From: Pomphorhynchus laevis
Taxonomy: Eukaryota > Acanthocephala > Palaeacanthocephala > Echinorhynchida > Pomphorhynchidae
Direction: 5' to 3'
Assembly: GCA_012934845.2 (NCBI GenBank)
Contig: WNNJ02000946.1
Span: 57,021 to 121,020 of the forward strand
Length of the DNA stretch: 64,000 bases
Shown here: positions 35,084-47,000 of the stretch, piece by piece
Layout of the letters: every line of letters begins with the position of its first letter
Position numbering within the stretch: the stretch's first letter is position 1
Translations under genes and position numbers: made by a program
The notes under the pieces: generated by a model
What the model saw: only the letters and a program-made list of their open reading frames with translations
What the model was told of the DNA's origin: nothing
Database searches by the model: none

Positions 35084-38000
35084 GTAAGTTTATACAAGTT
35101 TCGTTCCTTTTTTATTATATTTTTGATATTGGGTGTGAACTCTACTATTAAAGTAAATTAGCTGACTTTCGAATAAAATGTCAATGCTAATAAAAAACGT
35201 TTTCAAATTTCGTGGTTATCTTCACTATATAGATTTTCAGTAGACGCTGGAGTCTTTTAAGATTGCCTTTTATTTTCTATTTTACTAATAATTACACGGA
35301 CAGAATGTTGATACGTGCATCTGTCGATAGACTGTCCATCTCATTTGCAGCAGAACTTAATTTTTAAGGCATTCACAGGTAAGATGTGCTCGTCACTGCG
35401 GATGAGAACAAATTGTGACACTTCCCTCAAATAATTATTATTTGAATTAAACAAACATACTTAAATTCTAAATTACTTAAATCAATGAATTGAATGATAT
35501 TGTAAATTACATATTTTGTTGAGTTCTGTTTAATATCAAAGGTCTTTTGCATTTAACATTTTTATTTGCTTGTAAATGTGCTGAAACTCATTATTATCTT
35601 AATCTATTATATAAATCAATTATTTAAGCAAATCAAATAAACTATATTAAGTGCTCAATATTCGACCTTTCGCGACTGTTAACTTTTAAAATCAATTTAA
35701 TTGAAAAAATAAAACTTTAAAGTTATTTGAATTCAATTAAGATTAATAAGCAAATTAAAACTATTACACAATATATTTTCAAAGATGCTAATTGTCCTAA
35801 AATAGGTGTATTTTAAATTTGCAAATACAACTGTGTTCATCATCAGGAATTGTATCAATAATCATCAAGAACTGATACAATTCTCATTCTCAATATAATT
35901 TATTTTCTTATTTGCCTCTGTACTTGAAAGCAAAAAGAAAATTCTGAATGTTTTAAATATAAAGTCTCTACGCATTCTATAGCTACTATTATCATCGTTT
36001 GAAAATAAATGCAAAGAACAAATATTTTTCCATTATAGTATCATTTACTTTCGACATATTTAACAAAGCCTTTAAAATCAAAATTAAATCGAAATTCTTG
36101 ATTAATTAAGTGAAAAATAAATTTATGTATAAATTAGATGTGCATGTAAATGAAATTTCAAACTGTAAGGAAGCAACATAATGTTTTTACAAGTTAATCT
36201 AAATTGAAAAAATACATATCTTGTTCACAAAATGATATCTATCTGTTTTGGTACAAATAAAATGCAGTCTATTCAAATGATTAATGAAAAACAGCATAAT
36301 AACACAAGAACATTCTGAGATTAACATTCTTAAATATTATCGTGCGGATAATTTATTATGTCTAAGCATAGGATTCTTAGATTATTTTCAATTTATAATA
36401 ATATAATAATATAACAAATTAAATGGTATTTTAATGGTAATTTGGATTTTTGAAATGAATAAGAATTGGTGGATTACAGAATCACAAACGTACATAATAG
36501 ATAATAATCACACACAATTAAGATTTTATAAGATCATAAAATAATGATTTAAATAATAATTTACAGGATCAGTTGATGTGTGTATTCTAATCTACTTATT
36601 ACGTTAAAATTAGCAATTTATAATTCGAAACCGAAATTAATAATGTAATTTGTTCTTGTAAACATATAATTTAAAACCGAAATTAATAATGTGCTCGAAT
36701 AATATAGATCCCGATACTGGCGATCGAAATGATGTACTTTTGTACTACGCCATGTTTGATCCATTGAGATAAGTTAAGAGTATAGCCATCCTCAAGAATC
36801 TCAACGTAAAGCCGCTGCTTTATATTGATGGAAGCTAGTTGAGATGTCTAACACAAATTCAGTTGATGTCTAGATAATCATTACTAGTTATTTCATGCTG
36901 AGCTCTCTGGAAAGAGATAGCACGTTAGACATCTCTACAGGAGGAGAGAGCAAATCTGAACTGTGTCCCGAAACGGACCTTACTGAAATGAAGCTTTCAT
37001 CTGTAACTGAGTAACACCATATTTAACTTTATCCACAGACTTCCTTTACGACTCAACATCTGGTCAAGTGGTGACGACTTGTAACTTTTTTAAATTAAAT
37101 TTTATATTTTACAAATAGCTTTCGTTCTTTCTGCATTAGTCATTGCAACACTCGAATCGTGCAGCGAATGCAGTCAACAGTTTTTTGCAATTTCTGTTTC
37201 AAGAGCTTAAGGATACTGGACAGGTGCGACGGTAAGTCATCTCAGAATTAAATGCTCTATTACTACCATTTCTATTATTATGCAAATTTTATAATATTTA
37301 AATTTATAATATTTTATAATTTATATTATAAATTATCTAGTTTATATCTAGATATGAACATTAAATCAACATTAAGTAAAACTACTTTTAATTTATATTG
37401 TAAAGATGACATATTTAAATTTACAAGAAACATATTTTTGCATGAGCATTCATGCATACCATATAATATAAAATATAATACATTAAATAATGAAATTTTA
37501 AGAATTACGATAATGTATAATTGTAATAGAAACTTATTTGAAATTAGATCACTATAAAAATAAAATAAAACAGAAAATAGTAAAATATATAAATCAACAA
37601 AATATTATTAAAAATATAGTTTAACTCTACCTTTATCCAGGTAGCCTTATTCTTAATAAAACCAATATTAATGATAAAGAAGGTGTATATCTAGATATGA
37701 ACATTAAATTAACATTAACTAAAACTACTATTAATTTATATCGTAAAGATGACATATTTAAATTTACAAGAAACATATTTTTGCATGAGCATTCATGCAT
37801 ACCATATAATATAAAATATAATACATTAAATAATAAAATTTTAAGAATTGCAACAATATGTAATGATATTGGCTTTCTTAAAATTATTTAAATAATTTAA
37901 TAGATACATATTTTAAACTAGGTTACTATAAAAATAACATCAAGCAGAAAATAGTAAAATATATAAATCAACACAATAATATAAAGAATAAATTTAAACT

Positions 38001-41000
38001 CTTAAGTGGCAAATTTTTATGGAATGGATAATAAATAATATACTTTGTATTAGAATAAGATACTAGATAGTTTTATCAGAGGAAATACATCATTAGCATG
38101 TATTTGGCCCCGCTGCTATGTTGGGTAGAGGAACATGGGCCGAAACCTGATAACATAGCAGTTCCTCCTGATGACCTCTAATCCTATTCTGATACATAGT
38201 TTGTTATCTATTAGTCAGTTCATAAAAATTAAAGAGCGGAATCAAGTGTGGGTAGTGCTAAAACATTGATGATACCCGTTATTGTCGTTAAAAAGAGGGC
38301 TTCGACAGTCATACGTCGAAATATTAGTAAAATGTAAGGTTAAAAAGCCATCATACATGCTTTCAACGTACTCTCTTACAAATATCTCATGTAAACAATG
38401 CATTTTAGAATATCCTCACAAATGATTTCTATAAATCTGGTTTCTCTCATATGAACACTTATTATTAAACACCTACAGCTATCTTTCTTTTTCTTCTTAA
38501 AAATTACACCCAAATATTTTCTTTCCTGATAAGTATATTGTATTCCTTGTAACGATTGCGATAGCTCATAAGTTATCAAATAGCACAACATTTGAATAAG
38601 AGGATTAAACAACTCTTTTAAGCATGTGGATATTAGCTGGTCAATCGTGAAACACGTTTTGAATACATACATTAATATTAATTTCGAATGGCAGATGATA
38701 TTTATATTGAAGGAAGTACACCTAGAAAGCTAATCAAAAATCGATATACAAATCGGTACAAATAAATTAAATGCCAGTTAATAAATCCAACTTCAATCCA
38801 AAATTACATTGGGTTTTGTGGGAGTGTCATAGTTGCTGGATTCTTTCGTGTTTCTTGTAAATAGAGAGAGCTGCGTTAAGATATTATACTACTATTTGAC
38901 TTGAAGAGGACGTAAGTCAAAAGCTTGTCTAATAATATCTGATGATTTAATCAGATTCGTCTGAGAAAATCTGGACTTGTAAAGCCCGTTGTGTTCAATA
39001 TCAACATGAAAATATATAAAATAATGTAATAATCATATAATTATTTAATTAATTACAAAATAAATCAATTACATAATAGATGAAACATATTATACAATTA
39101 CATAATATACAATAACATTAGGAATACTTTACTGAACCAAAAATTATTTTAAGCTTAGGGAAAGACAAATTTTGAATATACGATTTTAAAATGTTTTGAG
39201 AAAAAGATTTCTGAAAAGCTAATTTTATTGTCTAAAATTAGTTTTGATACAAAAGCAATCCTTAACTATTCATATTTGTGCGTAGCAAATATATTATATT
39301 AACGCTCTTCATAAAATTTAATATTTCAATAAGAAAGATTAACGTTTATTGAATTAAAATTTGTGTATTAAATAAAAAGCTATTAGAAAAAGAAGATTTT
39401 TAGATTAAAACGCTTAATTCCATGTACCCATTAGGATTAAATGACGTGGTACAAGGAATTGGCAGAAGTAGTATAGTACATTATAAACAACTATATTATA
39501 ATACTCCTGTTAAACGCAAACCAAGAAGTAATGGTGATAAAAAGAATGAGAATAATAGAGTTAAAAATATTAAATAAGATATGTATATAAATGAACAATT
39601 AGAAATATTAAAACAACTTTTAAGAGATAATAAGCTGAAAGATCTGTATGTAAATATATTAAGTTTTTCTATATATATTATATGTTTAATAAATCAAAAA
39701 TTAATTAACGACTATCATAGGCTAAGTTGTATAATAGACAGCTATTGTAATACAAAGTACTATAATCGTACAATAAATGTTAATAATAACAATAGAAAAT
39801 TTACATTAACCATGAACTTCATTAATAAATGTATAGACAACATAAATATAGCCGGACTTTTAAATAATTCTAAAAGTAAAGAAACAACAGGGTCAGATTG
39901 AAGTAAATATATTCCTAAAATAAGGTATAAACTCCTACCACCATTAGGACGAAAAATTTGTAATTATAATAAAGAATTAAAATCAATATGTAACGATAAT
40001 ATTAGAAACATAATGGAAACAGAATGCAATTGTAAAAGTCTTAGTTTTGATAAAATAAATGAACATATATGTACCCATAATCTAGAATTAATTGAAAATT
40101 GTGAATTAAGAAAGCTGCTATCAAAAGGGTATAAATATAGATTAAATAACAACAACGACAAAAATAAAATTTACAGTTCGTTATATAATAACTTAAATGA
40201 TTACTTTAGTAAGCTGATTAACAGTGAAAGCTCGAATATATCTAAGATAAAAATTTGGAAAGATTATATATTTGATAAAATTAAAAATAAAATGAAAATA
40301 ACAAACAATTATAAAAGGAAAGATAAAATTAATAAAGATATGTATAAAGAACTTACTAAATTAAAGGATAACTATATAATAACAACTATTGATAAAGCTA
40401 GTAATAACTTTGTCTTCATATGCAAAAAGCTTTATTATGATATACTAGTGAAAGAGGTTTTAGCATTCTTCTTTTTCTTCAGCCTTTGTCCCGCTTTGAG
40501 GCAGGGTCGGCTATGTGAGATTTAGCCCTCCATTTCGCTCTATTTTCGGCTTGGTCTGGGTGAAGTCCAGCTGCCTTGAGATCTGTGTGAAGGCCATCTA
40601 ACCATCGGTGCTTGGGTCGACCTCTCGGGCGTTTGCCTATGATCTCATACTTCTAAGGCGGTCTTTGCAAGGGAATAATTTTGACTTCGCAACACGTGGC
40701 CATTCCACCGGAGTCTGGCCCCTTGCATTTTATTTACGATAGGGGCGACGCCGTATCTTCGGAGGATGTCCATATTATTGTTACGTGGTCATACCGGGTA
40801 ATTTCGCTTATCCACCGCAGCATTTTCGTCTCCATGACTGCAAAGCGTCGTTCCGCTGCCTTGGTAATAGGCAAGCACTCTGTGCCGTACATAGCCACAG
40901 GGCGAATGATTGAGCGGTAGATCTTTGATTTCAGGTGATCCATGATGCGACGGTCACATGAAACACCTGTCGTCGCTCGCCGTTTTGTCCACGCTGAGCT

Positions 41001-44000
41001 TATTCGTGCATTGACTTCATAAGTCACGTCGCCGCTTACCGAGAGTATGGTTCCGAGGTACTTGAACCGGCCCGTACGTCTTAGGTCAAAGCCATTAATA
41101 TTGATGGTGCCACTTTCATGTGGGTCTGTTGTGAGGTATTCGGTCTTGTCTAGATTAAGTCGTAGTCCGTATTGTGCGAGTCGGTTATTCCATACAGTAG
41201 TTGATTCCTCCAGGTCCTTTTTGTTGTCCGCCACCAGACATCGTCAGCGTAAAGAATGGTATATGGAATCGACTTTTGGATATCACGCGTTATAGCGTTC
41301 ATAACTGTGTTGAATAATGCCGGTGAGAGAGCACTTCCTTGATGGACCCCCACTGATATTTGAAATGGCTGTGACATTCCAGCTGCGCTTAGAACCCGAC
41401 TTTCGGTATTCTCGTAGAGCAGCATCACCCATCGGATTAGATGTTCCGGGACTTGATGCTGACGCAGCGCATACCATATTAATTCATGTGGTACACGATC
41501 AAAAGCCTTTTCCAAATCCAAGAATACAACGTGGAGCGGCTGATTTTTCTCCAAGTGTTTTTCTAGGAGCAGTCGTGCTGCGTGGATAGCGTCAGTGGTG
41601 CCACAGTTTTTTACGAATCCTGTTTGGTTTACGGTGATATCAACAATGTCACGGATACGCTTATCTAGAATTCGTTCAAATATTTTCATCGTTTGCGAGA
41701 TCAGTCGAATTGGACGGTGACTTGAGCAGTCTGCTGCGTTCCCCTTCTTTTTCCATATTAGTATCGTGGTGCTGCTCTGCCAGTCGCTCGGTATCCTATA
41801 CTCATTAATAATCTTGTTGAAGAAACTGGTTAGCCAGGGGATTGGGTCCCAGCTTTTGGCTTTCCAGAGCTCAGTCGCAATATCGTCTGGACCTGTGGCT
41901 TTGCTAGTCATCATACGCTTTAATGCATCTTTCACCTCGTCCTCACTTATTTGAGGTAATAGACCGGACGTTCCTGCAACTTTTGGGATCGGTAGATGCG
42001 GAAACTCTTCATTTGAGATTTCCTCAAAATGATCACGTCATCTATCTCGAACTTTCTGTCGATCAATTATTAGTTTGCCGTCCCTTCCATTAATGCAGTA
42101 AAACTTTTCGATGTCCTGCGTGTTTTGATGCCTTCGCTTCACAAGCCGAAATAGATCTCGTTCACCATCGCGTGTATCGAGTCTTTTGTGCACCTTATCG
42201 TAGTGTACAGCTCTGGCAATCGCAACGGCCTTTTTTGAGTTTCTCTTGGCTAGGTGGTATGCATGCAAGTTTGCCTGTGTCTTGTCGCCGAGATAGATAT
42301 GGAACATTCGTTTTTTATCCTTACTTTCGATTTCACATCTTCAGTCCAGAGCCACGTATTGCGCTTTATGTATCTTTTACCGGCTTTTTTACGACCAAGT
42401 GTCTTATCCACTATGGTATGTACTATATGTGCAGTCTTGCTCCACGTTTCTTCAACTGTGGTTACTTCGGGAAGCCGTATCCTCGAGATTATCTCTGCTT
42501 CCCTATCGCCAAAATTCCACCATTTGGTTCTTGATGGTCCCGTGCGATTTTCCATCACGTTTTGCTGCGGTGGCTTGATTTTCATGACTGCAATTATTGG
42601 GCGGTGTTGCGTTGTTAGTGTCTCGTATGGTAAGGCCTTGACATTAGTTACAGTGGACAAGTTTTTACGCCGCACGAGAATATAATCGATTTGGGTTTTA
42701 ATGTTCGTGCTGTAATATGTTGGGAGCTGCGTGGATCGCCTGATGAACCATGTATTGGTAATAACGAGATCATGCGAGTCAGCAAACTCAATTATTCGTT
42801 CTCCATCCTTATTCCGTCGACCATAGCCTTTGCCACCATGGCATGGAGATCCATCAGCAGTCTGCCCGACATGTCCGTTGAGATCTCCAGCAATTATGAT
42901 GAGGTCTGCAGGAGAGATTTCCCGTGTGTGAGCGTCTAGCGTTTCCCAGAAGGCATCTTTCTCCATCTCACTGCGTCCAGTCTGTGGTGCATATGCGGAG
43001 AAAATGTGAGCTATGCGGTCCGCAGTTGCAATGCTTATTTTCATGAGTCGATCGGTGTAGCGACTGACCTCCATAACTGAATCACGGAGTCGATCAGAAA
43101 TTGCAATACCTACTCCGCTGCTAGTTCCCACCTTGCCATAGTAGAGAAGCTTGTAGCCACTGTTACCACGTTCCTGCTCCATATTTTACACTTTAGATTT
43201 ATTGATTTAGCATTATTATTATTATTTATTTATTTTTTATTTTATAATTATATTTTGGATGTGTAGACTCAGTTACCTGATCTGATTTGAAAGTTTTATG
43301 ATGGAATATGTTAATTTTATAACCCGTCGTTCGTTAAATAAATTTAGTAATCTTTTATGTATTGTAAACTTTCTTTAAAGTAAAAGATTTTTAGGTTTAA
43401 AGGGTAATAGTTGTGTTCAAAAGCAGTTTTTAATCTAGTGTTACGTCAATAGGGAGTATTTGACCCCGCTGCTATGTTGGGTTAAAGAATAATGGTCAAA
43501 ACCTGATAGCATAGCAGTTCCTCCTGATGACATCTAATCCTTTTTCTGATACAACGTCTGTTATTTATTAGTCTATTTATAAAAATGACTTTTATTTTAA
43601 ATTTTAATTTTTTAACTTGATTTATGATTTCATGCAATGTACAAACTATTTTTGAAGCAAACTATTCTAAACATCGCGATCCTTTGCGACAGACCAGAGT
43701 TCTCTTTCAGATAGTTCAAGGCGATTTTCGGTCAGTTTCAAGATTTGATCTTGTGGCAGCAGTTGTGCGCAACTCAATGAACGAGTAGCCACTTAAGATA
43801 AAAGATGTCGCTTGACATTAAAGTGTGAATGAAACCATGTTCGTATAGAAACTAGTAATGAAAGTTGCCGGAAAACTGTACACTATTGTGAACCCTATAA
43901 AAGTGAAACGGTTGTGCTTTTTGACAAAAAAAACTACTTTAAGTGTTTGGCGTTTAATAATTGTAGTCATGACAACTGGCGACGAGTATGTTTCACTCAA

Positions 44001-47000
44001 AAACATTCTGCAGCATCAAAATCGGCTGCTAGAACGGCTTATCGGACAAAGCAGTGGAACAACTACGGGTGCAGAACATAGTCCGATCTCAGTCTATAGA
44101 CAATTTACAAAGAACATCGAATCATGGTCGGATTATACCGAGCAACTTGAACACCACTTTAAATCGCAAGGTGTTGAGAAGGACGTACAAAAGAAACAAT
44201 TCTTGCTTTCTTGGGTAGGTCCTGAAACCTATCAAATGATAAATCAATTGAATGCAGGTCAGACTATAGAGGATGTGTCATTCGCCCAGATACTACAATT
44301 ACCCGCGGAACATTTTGTGAAACCTACCCATGCAATAACCTCACGGTATGATTTCATGCAATGTACAATGAATGAAAATGAGTTAGGGGGCCGAAACATG
44401 ATAGCATAGCAGTTCCTCCTGATGACATCTAATTCTTATTATGATACAACGTCTGTTATTTATTAGTCAATTCATAAACATGACGTTTATTTTAAATTTC
44501 AATTTTGTAATTTTAACTTGATTTAAATTATAGAAAATCTAAAAACAATTATTAATTTTATTATTTAATTATTAAATTTTGATTTAGCATTATTATGTTT
44601 TGTTTATTTTATAATTATATTAAATACGTAGACTCAGTTAGCTGATTTGTTCAAATCAGCTAACTGTTTTAGATATTGTGACACAACATGAACTACTGAT
44701 TCTTGAGAATATTTAAGTAACTTAAATTTCAAGCGTGTAACTAGCTTGAAACCCTTCCTTAATTATAATATTTAATTAAACCCGAATCGGTTAGAAATAT
44801 CATAAAATTTGTTTAACGACACGATAATAATTGAATAAATCTTCTAATAATATTGCGTTGCTATTGTTCATTCTGGCTGAATTTTGATATTTTTGTTATA
44901 TTAATGAGTAAAAGTTAACAAAATTTTACTTCTTAAAACACAAAAAGCACTTCCAAAACAGTATATAATTATATATTTTTTGAATTTAGCTATTTTATTC
45001 GCAAAATTAAAATTGAATTAGATGAGCTAACAAAACGAAAGGTATTATCCAGTATCATTCGCAACATTGAAGTATGTACTTTCCTTTGTTTCAAATTTGT
45101 CATTCGATTTTTAAATATTTTAGATTCGTGACTTCGATATGGGTGGATCTTCCCCAGAATTTAACGCGCTTTCTCTTCGAGACTGTAAATATGATTCAAC
45201 CGGACTGTTAGAGGTAAGTATAACCAATTTGAATACGTTGTTTCACATTTTTAAATAAAACACTACAAATTTAATAAACCATAGAAATTTACAATTAATG
45301 TTGTAGTTTAAATGCTAATGAACTGCGTCGAATTTTATTTCTCTCGAGGTTTGTAGAATATTGATCTTATATCGTTAGAATTAAATGACGAAGTTCAATG
45401 CATAACATACATTTATTATTTTATAATAACTATTGTTATTATCAAGTGATTGGAGATTCGTAAAGTTTTGCAGAACTTCATTAGTAAACAAAAGCGAAAG
45501 CTACGTCATGCAATTAGCATATAGTGAATTCTTTCTGCTTTAATCTATATATAGTATGTTTTTTATGTGTATACACTGTATTGCTGCAACTGATGAGGCT
45601 TCTCAAAGCCGAAACGGTATGCCGTCTTGCATTGTAGAAACATGAATTTCTCTATATATAGATAGAAGCAGACAGGTGTAATATACAGTTCTGGTTGAAT
45701 CAAATCTATTATTTATTGGTCCTCCGAGGATCCCAGGCGGCGGTGCTGTTTCCTTTGTAATTTATTAGATTGGTCATTTAATGATCCCGCTGATGTCTAT
45801 TACATTGAAAAGAATTTACTGCATTGACTTCAAGGGCACAATCAAATTAAGAGCAATTATAACGGATTTTAATGTCTATTGTTAATTTTTAAATTTAATA
45901 AAGTAATGGAGTAACAATAAATATAGATATATTATTATGGTAGGAAATATAAAATAAAGTTATAAAGTTATATAAATAAAATTTTATTAAAAAAATATTT
46001 TATTTTCTTTCTATATATTATGTTACAATAAATAAAGTTGATAATTAATGATAATCAATTATTATATGTTAATGATTGATAATTATTAATAATCATTGAT
46101 AATGATTATTAATTGCTAATAATCAATCATTATATTATTATTACATTATATATGTAATAATACAATTATATTATTACACTATTATGTCGCATTATTTAAT
46201 TTCACACATTATGACATATATGTCCCACCATACTACCAATTTAGTAATATTTACTAATTAGTTAATAACGTTGCATTAAAGTCGAAAAAGGTTCCTAGTG
46301 AGTGGCGAACTGGGATGGTCGTAGCGATTGTTAAGAAAGGTGACCAAAGAGTGTGTTCCAATTATCAGGCATCACTATTCTTATCCAAACTGGTAAGTTA
46401 TTTGCTAGGATTCTTTAGTAAAATTCACGGTCTATACTCGAGGGACAGTTGCAAGATGAACAACGCGATTTTCGTTCAAATCGTGGACTACGGATAAGCT
46501 TTTTTACTCTCTTAACTGTTCTCGAACGGTTTTGGGAGTTCACTAAACTGATCTACATGTGCTTTGTATATTTGGAGAAGACGTTCGATCGAGTTCTGAG
46601 ATGGAGGTTGTGGGAGGTAATAAGAAAGTATGGAGTACCACACAATCTTCGGTTAGCTGCGGCTTTGCTTTATGAACAAAGTATGAGTTGTGCTCGTGTT
46701 CTAAGTAGGAAGTCTGAATCATTTTCAGCAGGCGTTGGGCTTCGTCAGGGTTGTTTTTGTCTTCATTTTTGTTCCTTGTTTAAACACACAAAATTATGAG
46801 ACGGCCTGCTCTGTCGGATGTCGGTATTCAGTTCGATTCTGTTAGGTTACCATCTCTGCTTTTTGCAGATGATATTGTCTTGTTGACTTCTTATCCTGAT
46901 GACTTACAATGCCTACTAAATTGATTTACGATGGAATACCAAAAAGCAAGGATGTTGGTTAGTACCTCTAATACTGTCTCTATTTGATCGTATCGGATTC

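Larger units (their letters stand above)
40468..43205 (-). mobile_element. RTE-type LINE, 2.7 kb, slightly 5'-truncated
   Basis: Minus strand, flanked by a 9-bp target duplication TTTAGCATT (40459-40467 and 43206-43214) within Naiad DNA. The APE endonuclease (42310-43182) has I-I-I-A-G-D-L-N-G-H-V-G and I-D-Y-I-L-V-R. The RT (41150-41935) has G-P-D-D-I-A-T-E, V-F-L-D-L-E-K-A-F-D-R-V, H-Q-G-S-A-L-S-P and Y-A-D-D-V. The C-terminus is at 40480-41234. About 60 residues usual at the endonuclease start are missing. One frame slip lies near 42310 and another near 41230. The 3' end has a GAAGAAAAAGAAG run. Same family as 8568-9193. Confidence 0.88.

Noticed and set aside
35351-35378. 28-nt microexon in intron 1 of the PDZD8-like gene
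   Set aside because: Good-looking splice flanks, but including it breaks the phase between exons 1 and 2, which otherwise join cleanly.
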